Origin: Microbacterium sp.
GTDB taxonomy: Bacteria; Actinomycetota; Actinomycetes; Actinomycetales; Microbacteriaceae
Reading direction: 5' to 3'
Length of the DNA stretch: 64,000 bases
Assembly: GCF_031180975.1 (NCBI RefSeq)
Contig: NZ_JAPSLI010000003.1
Span: forward strand, 238,434 to 302,433
A program made the position numbers and the translations under genes. The number at the start of each line of letters is the position of its first letter. Position 1 is the stretch's first letter. The notes beneath the pieces are model-generated. The model did not search any database and was not told where the DNA came from. It saw only the letters and a list, made by a program, of their open reading frames with translations. Shown one piece after another: positions 1-7,851 of the stretch.

Positions 1-403
1 CTCGGCGGGGTCGCACCGCACGCCCACCGCACTGATCTACACCCACGCCCCGGGTGTGGGATCGCTGTCCGGTCCGGTGGCCTCCACCGGCGAACTGCTC
101 ATCACCGGCAGCTACGAGCTGCCAGAGGGGCTCGGGTCGCAGGGGCACGCTCTGGGCACCACCGACGGCAAGGACATCGACGCCGTGCTCATCGACGGCG
201 AGCTCGCGCCGTCGTCGTCGCCGACCCCGATCGCCGCGAGTTCAGCCATCAGCACCTCCCGGCCGGCCGGTGAGGTCATCCGGCCCCCGGCGCCCGAGAA
301 GGGCAACCGTCTCATGCTCACCCTGGCGATCGTCGCCGGAGGCCTCGCCATCGCGCTGGCCGCCGTACTGATCGTCGCCTTCACCACGAACGTCTTTGGA
401 TGA
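1..403 (+). CDS. C-terminal part of a membrane-anchored hypothetical protein (5' partial)
   Basis: The frame beginning at base 2 is open from the left edge, so the true start lies outside the window; 133 residues are visible. An internal GTG at 56 could be mistaken for the start. The visible part has a globular stretch, then a Ser/Pro/Ala-rich linker, then one strong hydrophobic segment (rich in Leu, Ala, Val, Ile) close to the C-terminus with a six-residue tail. This suggests a protein anchored by a C-terminal membrane helix. The stop overlaps the rsfS start (ATGA), so the two are probably cotranscribed. I do not recognise a family. Confidence 0.65.
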   Translation, partial: SAGSHRTPTALIYTHAPGVGSLSGPVASTGELLITGSYELPEGLGSQGHALGTTDGKDIDAVLIDGELAPSSSPTPIAASSAISTSRPAGEVIRPPAPEKGNRLMLTLAIVAGGLAIALAAVLIVAFTTNVFG

Positions 404-789
404 TGCAATCACCTGATACAGCAGTCGACATGCTCCAGATCGCCGCGGACGCGGCGGCATCCAAGGGCGGCGAGGATCTCATCGCCCTCAACGTGTCGGG
501 GCCGCTCCCGCTCGTGGACATCTTCCTCCTCGTCACGGGGAACAGCGAGCGCAACGTCGCCGCCATCGCCGACGAGGTGGAGGACAAGCTCATCGAGGCC
601 GGCCACAAGCGGGTGCGCCGCGAAGGCCGCGCCGAGGCGCGCTGGGTGCTGCTGGACTTCGGCGACCTCATCGTGCACGTCTTCCACGCCGAAGAGCGGG
701 TCTACTACGGCCTGGAGCGGCTGTGGAAGGACTGCCCGATCGTACCGATCGAGACATCCGGCCCCGCAGCAGGCTCGATCAGCGGCTGA
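400..789 (+). CDS. rsfS: Ribosome silencing factor RsfS
   Basis: 129 residues, the usual size of the RsfS/Iojap family. RsfS binds ribosomal protein L14 (uL14) on the 50S subunit and blocks subunit joining, lowering translation in slow growth (family knowledge). The conserved core LDFGDLIVHVF lies at residues 85-95, followed by YGLERLW at 103-109. ATG at 400 overlaps the upstream stop; a second ATG at 403 is an equally possible start. In related actinobacteria this gene normally follows nadD and a hypothetical gene, which fits the partial gene upstream. Confidence 0.95.
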   Translation: MMQSPDTAVDMLQIAADAAASKGGEDLIALNVSGPLPLVDIFLLVTGNSERNVAAIADEVEDKLIEAGHKRVRREGRAEARWVLLDFGDLIVHVFHAEERVYYGLERLWKDCPIVPIETSGPAAGSISG

Positions 790-834
790 CGCCTCACCGC
801 GGGTTCCGCGTCTTGCGGCGCGTGCGGCGCTCTC

Positions 835-886
835 GTGGGAGCCGAACGCAGGTTCCGGGCGCTTCGTACCGGACTTAGGCTCCCAC
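835..886. terminator. Stem-loop between convergent rsfS and the acidic-protein gene
   Basis: GTGGGAGCC (835-843) pairs perfectly with GGCTCCCAC (878-886), with a possible inner TTCCGG/CCGGA stem. It lies between two convergent stop codons and ends just before the minus-strand stop at 888-890. There is no clear T-run on either strand, so it is a probable bidirectional terminator or 3'-end structure rather than a textbook intrinsic terminator. Confidence 0.5.
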
Positions 887-887
887 G

Positions 888-1208
888 CTAGTCGCGGCGG
901 GTGCCCACCCCGGGGGTGTCGTTCGTCTCCGAGAGGTCCGGGATGGCGGCCTCGTCGTCCGGGTCGACCTGGACGGCATCCGCCGCGCCGGAATCCGCTC
1001 CCGCGCCGCCGGCTGGAACATCCTCGACCGCGTCCACGGCGTCCTCGTTGCCCGCCGCGATGCGGTCGGCGTCGGCGCTGTCGATCAGGTCAGGGTCGGC
1101 GTCCTCGTCGAGCACGGTCTCCCCGTCGACCTCACGCGTGGGCACCGGCTGCTGCTCGTCGTCGGTGTCATCCGGGTCGGGCAGGAAGTTGGGGGTGGGG
1201 TTGCTCAT
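888..1208 (-). CDS. Small highly acidic hypothetical protein
   Basis: 106 residues, of which about 32 are Asp or Glu and only four are Arg; there is no Lys and no Cys. The composition is Asp/Ala/Pro/Gly-rich with no hydrophobic core, so it is probably intrinsically disordered and cytoplasmic. The start is supported by GGAAGGAG shortly upstream of the ATG. It has no operon partner: convergent with rsfS, and followed upstream by about 500 bp without a confident gene. No function can be assigned from the sequence. Confidence 0.7.
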   Translation of the reverse strand: MSNPTPNFLPDPDDTDDEQQPVPTREVDGETVLDEDADPDLIDSADADRIAAGNEDAVDAVEDVPAGGAGADSGAADAVQVDPDDEAAIPDLSETNDTPGVGTRRD

Positions 1209-1297
1209 GATCGGCTCCTTCCGGTCGTCCGCCCACGCTAGGGCGGCGGCCCCCGGCGCGCGACGCCGTTGACGCGGTCGCGGGGGAGCGCTAGCGT

Positions 1298-1314
1298 CGC
1301 TCGGATCCCGAGCG
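1298..1314. terminator. Short perfect hairpin in the gene-poor gap
   Basis: CGCTCGG-ATC-CCGAGCG is a perfect 7-bp inverted repeat with a 3-nt loop, with no T-run next to it. It lies in the 1209-1738 gap, which holds no convincing intact gene, just beyond the 3' end of the decayed minus-strand ORF. Its role is unknown; a 3'-end structure is the simplest guess. Confidence 0.3.
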
Positions 1315-1343
1315 TGCGACGCCGGACGATCCGCAGTACGAGA

Positions 1344-1685
1344 TCAAGAGCGCAACGTGCTCGCGAACGTCCCGAAGCATCGGGGCCGATGGTCGCGTCG
1401 ATCATCCGCACGATCTTCACGCAGCCCGACACGGAACACGTATTCGCGCAGTTCCACGAGGTCGTCCGGATGCTGACACGCCCGCATCCGAGGATCGCCG
1501 ATGTGCTCGAGGGCGCGAGAGGCGAGGCGCAGGAGCGCTGCGGTGTTCGGGAACGTGCCGAGGACGTCGGTGACCACCGCTACCTCAGCGAACACTCCAT
1601 GAAGCTCCTGCACGAACTGAACGCGGCCTACTCACAGAAGCTGATCCCGCACGGTGTCGAGAAACTCCGGCCACACAGCGGGACG
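1344..1685 (-). pseudogene. Decayed ORF of unknown family
   Basis: On the minus strand a frame of 89 codons (1613 down to 1344) has protein-like composition, including HPDDLVELREYVFRV. The same frame continues upstream, past an in-frame TGA at 1632-1634, into another protein-like piece (WPEFLDTVRDQLL) before a further TGA at 1686-1688. This looks like the C-terminal part of a gene broken by a nonsense change, but I cannot name the family. Overlapping plus-strand ORFs are Arg/Ser/Pro-rich and look like shadows. The 1209-1343 stretch upstream of it holds no gene that I can see. Confidence 0.3.
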
Positions 1686-1738
1686 TCACCCATCGGCAGC
1701 ACGGTGCGTTCTCTGCGAGAAGCAGGAGTCTTCAGCAG

Positions 1739-2431
1739 CTACGGGCCCGAGTTCGGTTGAGCCGCATCCTCCACAGGTCGGGCCGCGATCCTCTCGTGCG
1801 CGAATGTGCGGTAGAGCTGCTGAACGGTCGGCGGTTCAGGCAAGACCTCTCGCCCGGTCTGAATGGCGTCGATGGACAATGTGGCGACCCTTCTCCAAGC
1901 ATTGGGCGCCGTGTGTCGTGTGGCATTGGCCACGCCGGCTATTGCCAGCAGGAGCAAGGCCACATCCTGGTGAACGAAATCGGGGCGCAGTCGACCAGTC
2001 GCGCGTGCGCGTTCAACAAGCTCAGGTAACAGACTGCCGGCGCGTCTCTGCTCACGCATGAACTCCGGGACATCGGGGAAGCTCATGGTCAGCACATCCG
2101 TGAATGCGCAGTCACCAGCCTGCATCTCGAACGCCGTCTCGAGGTACGCGCGGAATCCACGCCATCCCTCCGGGTCATCCAGGGCGCGCTCAATGGCGGC
2201 GACGTACAACGCCATCTTCTCGGCGTACGCCGCTGCTATCAGTCGACTGCGTGTGGGGAACCGCCGGAAGAGCGTCGCGATGTTGACGCCCGCGCGACGC
2301 GCTACTTCGTTCATGGACGCGGACGAGCCGGACTCTGCGAAAACCTCGCGGGCGGCAGCAACGACCGCCTCGCGGTTGCGCTCTGCGTCGGCACGCAGCA
2401 CCGGAGTGCTCTTACGGGGTTTGTCGCTCAT
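1739..2431 (-). CDS. TetR/AcrR-family transcriptional regulator
   Basis: 230 residues. The N-terminal 70 residues carry the TetR DNA-binding domain, with a helix-turn-helix at about 39-60 (SMNEVARRAGVNIATLFRRF). The rest is helical and should bind a ligand and dimerise. It is transcribed divergently from the SnoaL-like/VOC pair, and a large palindrome lies between the two starts, so it most likely represses that pair and perhaps itself. The ligand is unknown; the neighbours hint at an aromatic or otherwise reactive compound. The alternative TetR gene at 43320 is only distantly similar. Confidence 0.9.
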   Translation of the reverse strand: MSDKPRKSTPVLRADAERNREAVVAAAREVFAESGSSASMNEVARRAGVNIATLFRRFPTRSRLIAAAYAEKMALYVAAIERALDDPEGWRGFRAYLETAFEMQAGDCAFTDVLTMSFPDVPEFMREQRRAGSLLPELVERARATGRLRPDFVHQDVALLLLAIAGVANATRHTAPNAWRRVATLSIDAIQTGREVLPEPPTVQQLYRTFAHERIAARPVEDAAQPNSGP

Positions 2432-2446
2432 GTGTCCATCCTATCC

Positions 2447-2509
2447 GAAACGCAATACCCACTTCACTTCCGTGGTACGCTGAGTCAAGTCAAGTACCCA
2501 CTGCGTTTC
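2447..2509. promoter_or_regulatory. Divergent promoter region with a large palindromic operator
   Basis: GAAACGCA (2447-2454) and ACTT (2461-2464) are mirrored exactly by AAGT (2492-2495) and TGCGTTTC (2502-2509), centred on 2478. The two 18-bp half-elements share outer and inner bases and differ mainly in a 6-bp core. The dyad lies between the divergent starts at 2431 and 2527. It is best read as a pair of operator sites for the adjacent TetR protein, one close to each promoter. Confidence 0.6.
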
Positions 2510-2526
2510 TACCCGAGAGGTTCATC

Positions 2527-3381
2527 ATGTCGTCATCGATTCCGGACGCCACTCACGCCACTCCTGCTGTCGCCGAGCGCGTTGCCGCCTACCAGGGCGT
2601 CAAGACGAACAAGGACGTTGCCGCGACGGTCGGCTACTTCTCGCGTGACCTCACCACCTATTCCGACGCGGTGCTGGGCTGGAAGCTTCCGAGCGCCGAA
2701 GCGGTGAACGGCCTGTTCTCGCAGTACATGCCGAACTGGGGCGAGGGTCGTTCGTACGCGAAGAAGGTCATCGGCGACGAGAACGGTGCGGTCGTGTTCG
2801 TCACGAACACCCCCGAGCTGTTCGGCTCCGAGATCCAGACCATCTCGACCATCGACTTTCGGGACGGCAAGATCGCCCGATTCGTGGACTACTGGGATGG
2901 TCGGGCGTTCGGCGCAGAACTCGCCGCACAGCTGCGTGTCCCCGCGGCCGAATTCCCCGACACGTTCGGCGAGGAGCTGCTGACCAGCTCCGCGTCCGCC
3001 GAGCTGGCATCGACCATCGACGCGCTCCACGACACCCTCACCGCTAATACTGCCGAATCCCTGTCGGGTCTGCTTCACCCGGATGTGCACTTCGAGGACT
3101 TCACACTCCGTATCAGCGTGCGCGGGCGCAAGGCCGTCAGCGAGTACCTCGCCACGGTCGCAAAGTCGCTCCCTTACGGTGCAAGAGCACAGATGCGTCA
3201 CACCGTCGGCGGCGACCTCGGCGGCGCTTACGAGTGGACCAACCCCTCGCACGCCGTCACCCGCGGGGTGACCGCGATCGAGCGCACGGACGGCCTCATC
3301 AGCGGCATCACCGCGGTCTGGGACGGCACCATGGCCGACGACGACACCATCGTCGCGCTCATGACCGCGGCGCGGGCATAA
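2527..3381 (+). CDS. Two-domain SnoaL-like / NTF2-fold protein
   Basis: 284 residues that read as two consecutive NTF2-like (SnoaL) domains, at about 15-145 and 155-275. Each has the typical pattern of a short helical start, an F/W-rich strand region and a late 'DG.I...' turn (DFRDGKIARFVDYWDG in the first; ERTDGLISGITAVWDG in the second). Such domains bind small hydrophobic molecules or catalyse ring and isomerase chemistry, but no specific catalytic set can be assigned. ATG at 2527 follows AGAGG. It is first in a pair with the VOC dioxygenase-like gene and probably controlled by the divergent TetR gene. Confidence 0.75.
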   Translation: MSSSIPDATHATPAVAERVAAYQGVKTNKDVAATVGYFSRDLTTYSDAVLGWKLPSAEAVNGLFSQYMPNWGEGRSYAKKVIGDENGAVVFVTNTPELFGSEIQTISTIDFRDGKIARFVDYWDGRAFGAELAAQLRVPAAEFPDTFGEELLTSSASAELASTIDALHDTLTANTAESLSGLLHPDVHFEDFTLRISVRGRKAVSEYLATVAKSLPYGARAQMRHTVGGDLGGAYEWTNPSHAVTRGVTAIERTDGLISGITAVWDGTMADDDTIVALMTAARA

Positions 3382-3407
3382 CAGCACCCACACGGAAGAG
3401 CACACGC

Positions 3408-4313
3408 ATGTTTCCCCAGAACCCGCACCCCGATTCCCTGAAGAAGCGCTCCCGCGACGAGCTCCTCCCCCCGGACACCCGGATGGGTGCCGTCGAGCTG
3501 CTGGTGCGGGATCTTGACCTGATGCTCCGGTACTACTCGGAGGCGGTGTCGCTCGACGTGCTCGAACACGTCGGCGACACCGCCGCCCTAGGATTGCGCG
3601 ACCAGAAAGTCATGACGCTCCGGCAGGAGAAGAACCTTCCCCGCGCCGACCGCCGACAGGCGGGCCTGTTCCACACCGCAATCGTGTTCGACACCCCGGA
3701 AGCCCTCGCCGCATCCGTCGCTTCGACCGCGTCGAAGGTGCCGGGGAGCTTCACCGGCAGCGCGGACCACATCTTCAGCGAGGCGTTCTACTTCGACGAC
3801 CCCGAGGGCAACGGTGTGGAGCTCTACACCGACCGGCCGCGCGACGCATGGCTTCGCGAATCCTCCGGGATGTACGCGCTCGCCTCGAATCCGCTTGATC
3901 CGAACAGCTACCTGCGACAGCACCTACCCCCGGCGCCCGCCTCGTTCCGGGGAAACCTCGGACACGTGCACCTCCAGGTCGGCGACATCGCCACCGCCCG
4001 CGACTTCTACGCCGGCATCCTCGGCTTCGAAGTCACCGGAGAAATGGACGTCGCCCTGTTCGTCTCCGCCGGCGGCTACCACCACCACATCGGGATGAAC
4101 ACCTTCAACAGCTTGGGAGCAGGGCCCCGCGCGGCCGCACTCGGGCTGGGGCGCGTCGATATCGACGTGCCCACCCCCGAGGATGTCGCAGCTCTCCAAT
4201 CCCGGTTGAAGGATCACCGGATCGCCACCCGCCACGACGGCCGAACGCTCTCCTTCGAAGACCCCTGGAACACCACGATTCACGTCACTGCGGCTGAGTC
4301 GCACCGCTCCTAA
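3408..4313 (+). CDS. VOC-family protein, CatE-like (extradiol dioxygenase superfamily)
   Basis: 301 residues with two VOC (glyoxalase/bleomycin-resistance/dioxygenase) modules. The first spans about 25-145, with His89 in GLFHTAIVF and Glu138 in DPEGNGVELY. The second starts at about 183, with GHVHLQV at 185-191 and a HHH cluster near 225. Length and motifs resemble catechol-2,3-dioxygenase CatE of Bacillus; activity on catechols is inferred only. In the second module the usual 'DP.GN..E' becomes DPWNTTIHV, so the metal site is probably in the first. ATG at 3408 lies 26 nt after the SnoaL stop, with GGAAGAG upstream. Confidence 0.8.
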   Translation: MFPQNPHPDSLKKRSRDELLPPDTRMGAVELLVRDLDLMLRYYSEAVSLDVLEHVGDTAALGLRDQKVMTLRQEKNLPRADRRQAGLFHTAIVFDTPEALAASVASTASKVPGSFTGSADHIFSEAFYFDDPEGNGVELYTDRPRDAWLRESSGMYALASNPLDPNSYLRQHLPPAPASFRGNLGHVHLQVGDIATARDFYAGILGFEVTGEMDVALFVSAGGYHHHIGMNTFNSLGAGPRAAALGLGRVDIDVPTPEDVAALQSRLKDHRIATRHDGRTLSFEDPWNTTIHVTAAESHRS

Positions 4314-4329
4314 ACCTGGCAAGTCGGCT

Positions 4330-4365
4330 GAACCGCCCGGGGTGTCCGGACACCCCGGGCGGTTC
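4330..4365 (+). terminator. Perfect 36-nt palindrome after the VOC gene
   Basis: An 18-bp arm (GAACCGCCCGGGGTGTCC) is followed immediately by its exact reverse complement, 17 nt after the VOC stop. The transcript would form a very stable hairpin. No T-run follows, as is common for actinobacterial terminators. It most likely ends the SnoaL-VOC transcript. Confidence 0.7.
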
Positions 4366-4419
4366 ACCGCACCCGCGCGAGCCTGCAAGCGATCAACGGT
4401 CGACTCCACACGTTGGAAA

Positions 4420-4581
4420 CCCCACCTACGACAAGGCCAAGGTCGCGCTTACGCGATCCTCGGGCTCCTCAGCGACATCGGCGACGCCTACGCCAAGGCC
4501 GAACCGTCGGAGCGGAGGATGCTGAACCGGATGCTGTTCGACCCCACCACCATCGAACGTTCAACTTTATGGTGGACCTGA
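4420..4581 (+). pseudogene. Remnant of a serine recombinase C-terminus
   Basis: A short open frame encodes YAILGLLSDIGDAYAKAEP then SERRMLNRMLFD. This matches the '..L..DI...Y..A....RR.LN.A.F' pattern near the C-terminus of large serine recombinases. The upstream catalytic and DNA-binding domains are missing, and the open frame that reaches back to 4342 begins inside the terminator palindrome, so this is a fragment. It ends against the tRNA-Ala gene, consistent with the scar of a past integrative element. The family call rests on a short motif. Confidence 0.4.
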
Positions 4582-4645
4582 GGGGACTCGAACCCCTGAC
4601 CCCCTGCATGCCATGCAGGTGCGCTACCAGCTGCGCCACAGGCCC
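4570..4645 (-). tRNA. tRNA-Ala (anticodon GGC)
   Basis: The reverse complement folds as a 76-nt tRNA with encoded CCA. The acceptor stem GGGCCTG/CAGGTCC includes the G3:U70 pair that identifies alanine tRNA. The anticodon stem CCTGC/GCAGG holds the loop ATGGCAT, giving anticodon GGC. The T arm contains GGTTCGAGTCC. Confidence 0.95.
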
Positions 4646-4654
4646 AGACGCTGC

Positions 4655-4682
4655 TCCGTAGAAGCCCGAAGCAACCTGACAA
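4655..4682 (-). promoter_or_regulatory. Promoter of tRNA-Ala
   Basis: On the minus strand TTGTCA (4682-4677) and TACGGA (4660-4655) are separated by 16 nt. The predicted start site is only a few bases before the mature tRNA 5' end at 4645. Confidence 0.5.
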
Positions 4683-4773
4683 GAGTACAACAGCAACCCA
4701 GGGCGACGCCAATCGGCGCCGGTCGCCCGGGCGTGTCAGGAACATCCCGGCGCTCGCGTGCGTTGAGCCTGGC

Positions 4774-5841
4774 GTGGACATCCTGGAGAGCGTGGTGATC
4801 GGAGCCGGTCAGGCCGGACTCTCCTCGTCGTACCACCTGAGCCGTCTCGGCATTCGTCACGTCGTGCTCGACGCCGACGCGCGGCCGGGCGGCGCGTGGC
4901 AGCACCGCTGGGACGCCCTGACCATGCGCGACGTGCACGGTGTCGCCGAGCTGCCCGGCGCCCTTCCGCCGGCCCGCACCGACGCCAGGGCGAACCAGGT
5001 CGTCCCCGCCTACTTCGCCGACTACGAGCGCGCGCACGACCTGCCGGTGATCCGGCCGGTCGACGTCGAACTCGTCACCGACGACGACGGCATCCTCGTC
5101 GTGCACGCGCCGCAAGGGCGGTGGCGCACGCGCACCCTCGTCAACGCGACCGGCACCTGGACCCGACCGTTCCTCCCGCGCTACCCCGGTCAGGAGACGT
5201 TCCTCGGCGAACAGCTGCACACCGTCGACTACCCGGGACCCGAGCACTTCCGCGGACGCCGCGTGCTCGTCGTCGGCGGGGGAGCGTCGGCAGTGCAGTT
5301 CCTCGGCGCGCTCGCCCCGTTGACCGACACCCTGTGGGTGACCCGCCGCGAGCCGATCTGGCGTGACGACGACTTCACACCCGAGGCCGGCGCCGCCGCG
5401 GTCGCCCTCGTCGAGCAACGGGTCGCTCAGGGCCTTCCGCCGCAGAGCGTGGTGAGCGTCACCGGGCTGATGCTGCGGCCGCAGGAGCAGGAGGCCGCCC
5501 GCCTCGGCGCCTACGCCGCCCGGCGCCCGATGTTCTCCCGCATCGAGCCGCACGGCGTGCGCTGGGACGACGGCACCTTCGAGCCCGTCGACGTCATCCT
5601 GTGGGCCACCGGGTTCCGACCCGCGATCGCGCATCTCGCCCCGCTGCGACTGCGCAGCGCATCCGGCGGCATCCAGCTCGATCGCGGCGGCCGGGGGACC
5701 ACCGCGGTGAAGGATCCGCGCATCCAGCTCGTCGGATACGGGCCGTCCGCCAGCACGATCGGGGCTAACCGCGCCGGCCGCACCGCCGCGACGGGCGTGC
5801 GCCGCTACCTGTCCGACGAGGCCCGGGCGCTGTCGGCCTAG
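4774..5841 (+). CDS. FAD-dependent NAD(P)-binding oxidoreductase (flavin monooxygenase-like)
   Basis: 355 residues. The N-terminal FAD-binding Rossmann motif is GAGQAG at residues 10-15, followed by an acidic strand end and PGGAW. A second dinucleotide motif, VVGGGASAV, lies near residue 165 and should bind NADPH. The later ATGF motif is typical of flavin-containing monooxygenases and related putative cation-transport oxidoreductases. The substrate is unknown. GTG at 4774 is chosen to keep the strand before GAGQAG; a GTG at 4792 with GGAGAG upstream is possible but would clip the fold. Its end overlaps the convergent glycosylase gene by 4 nt. Confidence 0.8.
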   Translation: MDILESVVIGAGQAGLSSSYHLSRLGIRHVVLDADARPGGAWQHRWDALTMRDVHGVAELPGALPPARTDARANQVVPAYFADYERAHDLPVIRPVDVELVTDDDGILVVHAPQGRWRTRTLVNATGTWTRPFLPRYPGQETFLGEQLHTVDYPGPEHFRGRRVLVVGGGASAVQFLGALAPLTDTLWVTRREPIWRDDDFTPEAGAAAVALVEQRVAQGLPPQSVVSVTGLMLRPQEQEAARLGAYAARRPMFSRIEPHGVRWDDGTFEPVDVILWATGFRPAIAHLAPLRLRSASGGIQLDRGGRGTTAVKDPRIQLVGYGPSASTIGANRAGRTAATGVRRYLSDEARALSA

Positions 5842-6632
5842 TCGTCGGTCCCCACGCCGGCAAGCTGCTTCGCCTTGGCGAGCACCTCTTCGACCATCGC
5901 CGGCGTGAGCCGGCCGGTGAAAGTGTTCTGCTGGCTGACGTGGAAGCAGCCCAGCACGTCCAGCATCCGTCCGTCGCGGTGCGCGATCCGCACCCGCGCG
6001 CCGTGGCCGAACCGCGGGCGCGGCCGGGGGACCAGCCAGCCGGCATCCATCAGCGACGCCATCAGCGCCTGCCAGCCGAATCCGCCCAGCACGACCACCA
6101 CCCGCACCGTGCCGCCGAGCAGTTCCAGTTCGCGCGCCAGGAACGGCGCGCACCTGTGACGCTCGTCGGGCGTCGGCTTGTTCGCCGGCGGCGCGCAGCG
6201 CACCGGGGCGCTGATGCGCGTGCCGTACAGCTCCAGCCCGTCGTCGCGCCACACGGCGACAGGGCGGGACGCCAGACCGACAGCGTGCATCGCGGCGTAC
6301 AGCACCTCGCCGCTGCGGTCGCCGGTGAACATCCGCCCGGTTCGGTTCGCGCCGTGCGCGGCGGGCGCCAGCCCGACGATGAGGATCGACGCGTCGTGCG
6401 GTCCGAACCCCGGCACCGGGCGGCCCCAGTACTCCTGGTCGCGGAACGCCGCCCGTTTCACGCGGGCGACCTCCTCGCGCCACGCCACCAGGCGCGGGCA
6501 CGCCCGGCACGTCGTGACCAGCGCGTCCAGTTCGTCGAGATCGACCACCGCGGCGGCGTCGAGCGGCGCCTGCTCCGGTGGATGCCGGAACGGGACGCCT
6601 CCTGCTGCCTGCTCGGATGCCATCACGGCCAT
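5838..6632 (-). CDS. Uracil-DNA glycosylase, family 5 (UdgB-like)
   Basis: 264 residues. Motif 1 is GLAPAAHG followed by NRTGRMFTGDRSG, the signature of family-5 UDGb enzymes, which remove uracil and other deaminated bases from DNA. Four cysteines (CRAC near residues 42-45, and singles in PVRCAPP and HRCAPF) match the [4Fe-4S] ligands of this family. The C-terminal motif is FHVSQQNTFTGRLT. ATG at 6632 is used; an ATG at 6623 is an alternative, and neither has a strong ribosome site. It is convergent with the FAD gene and divergent from the GH3 lipoprotein gene. Confidence 0.9.
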   Translation of the reverse strand: MAVMASEQAAGGVPFRHPPEQAPLDAAAVVDLDELDALVTTCRACPRLVAWREEVARVKRAAFRDQEYWGRPVPGFGPHDASILIVGLAPAAHGANRTGRMFTGDRSGEVLYAAMHAVGLASRPVAVWRDDGLELYGTRISAPVRCAPPANKPTPDERHRCAPFLARELELLGGTVRVVVVLGGFGWQALMASLMDAGWLVPRPRPRFGHGARVRIAHRDGRMLDVLGCFHVSQQNTFTGRLTPAMVEEVLAKAKQLAGVGTDD

Positions 6633-6686
6633 GTCACCACGTAGGCCGGGCCCGCGCAATCCGGGCGGGCGTCCGGCCTGCCGACT

Positions 6687-6692
6687 TAGGCT
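6687..6692 (+). promoter_or_regulatory. -10 box, leaderless start of the GH3 gene
   Basis: TAGGCT lies 7 nt before the ATG at 6700 and there is no ribosome site between them, so transcription should begin at or next to the start codon. Confidence 0.55.
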
Positions 6693-6699
6693 GGACGGT

Positions 6700-7851
6700 A
6701 TGCCCCGCACTCGTCGCCTGCTCGCCGTGCTCGCCGCGGCGATCGTGCTGACGACCACCGCCTGTTCCGCACCTGCGGAACCGGCGCCCACGCGGACGGC
6801 CGCCGAGCGCTCCACCGCGTCGCCGACCCCGAGCCCGACCCCGACGGATCCCGCCGTGGATGCCGTGCAGCGGATGAGCACCGCCCAGCAGGCCGCGACC
6901 GTCGTCATGGGACACATCCCGACCGCGGACCCGTCCGCGCTCCGCAAGTACATGTCCGCCGGGCTCGGCGGCTTCATCCTGATGGGATCCAACGTCCCGG
7001 CGACCCCGGAGCAGCTGCGCACGGTCACGCAGGCACTGGTGGTCGACGACGCGCTGCCGCCGCTGATCGCCGTCGACCAGGAGGGCGGCGACGTGTCCCG
7101 GCTCGGCTGGGACGAATTGCCTGCCGGGCGCACGCTGAAGAGTCGTCCCGCCGCGGAGACCCGTGCCGCGTTCACCGCCCGCGGAAAGCTGCTCGCCGAC
7201 ACCGGGATCACCGTCAACTTCGGAATCGTCGCCGACATCCCGCGGGACGCGTCGTCGTTCATCCACCGTCGCGCGCTCGGCACCGACCCCGCCGCATCCG
7301 CTGAACGCGTGACGGCCGCGGTTCAGGCCGAGGCGCCGTTCGTGGCCTCCACGCTCAAGCACTTCCCCGGCCACGGGGCCGCCCCGGGCGACTCGCACCA
7401 CGGCATCCCCTCCACAGCCGAGACCCTCGAGCAGTGGCGCAACAGCGACGCACTGCCCTTCGTCGCCGGCATCGAGGCGGGGGCGCCCGTGCTCATGTTC
7501 GGCCACCTGGCGTACACCGCCGTCGACAGCGCGCCCGCCTCGCTCTCGGCGCGCTGGCACCAGATCGCCCGCGACGAGCTCGGCTTCGACGGGGTGGTCA
7601 TCACCGACGACCTGGGCATGCTGGGCTCCTCCGGCGTCGACGTCTACCGCGACCCGGTCCGCAACGCGGTGACGGCGCTGACCGCCGGATCCGACATGGT
7701 GCTGATGATCGCGGGCTCCACCCCCGACACGGCGGGGCAGATGGTGGACGGGATCGTGCGGGCCGTGGCCGACGGCACGCTGCCCGCCGAGCGCCTCCAG
7801 GAGGCCGCCGAACGCGTGGTGCGGTTGCGGATGCAGCTCGCTACGCGCTGA
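6700..7851 (+). CDS. Glycoside hydrolase family 3 lipoprotein (beta-N-acetylhexosaminidase-like)
   Basis: 383 residues. A lipoprotein signal (RR near the N-terminus, hydrophobic core, TTAC lipobox) is followed by a Thr/Pro/Ser-rich linker, so it is probably anchored outside the membrane. The GH3 barrel follows, with AVDQEGGDVSRL, KHFPGHG and DSHHG. The KH(F)PGHG...D.H motif is the NagZ-type signature that supplies the histidine acid/base. ITDDLGM carries the nucleophile Asp. A role in releasing N-acetylglucosamine from peptidoglycan fragments or glycans is inferred. It overlaps the convergent downstream gene by 11 nt. Confidence 0.88.
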   Translation: MPRTRRLLAVLAAAIVLTTTACSAPAEPAPTRTAAERSTASPTPSPTPTDPAVDAVQRMSTAQQAATVVMGHIPTADPSALRKYMSAGLGGFILMGSNVPATPEQLRTVTQALVVDDALPPLIAVDQEGGDVSRLGWDELPAGRTLKSRPAAETRAAFTARGKLLADTGITVNFGIVADIPRDASSFIHRRALGTDPAASAERVTAAVQAEAPFVASTLKHFPGHGAAPGDSHHGIPSTAETLEQWRNSDALPFVAGIEAGAPVLMFGHLAYTAVDSAPASLSARWHQIARDELGFDGVVITDDLGMLGSSGVDVYRDPVRNAVTALTAGSDMVLMIAGSTPDTAGQMVDGIVRAVADGTLPAERLQEAAERVVRLRMQLATR

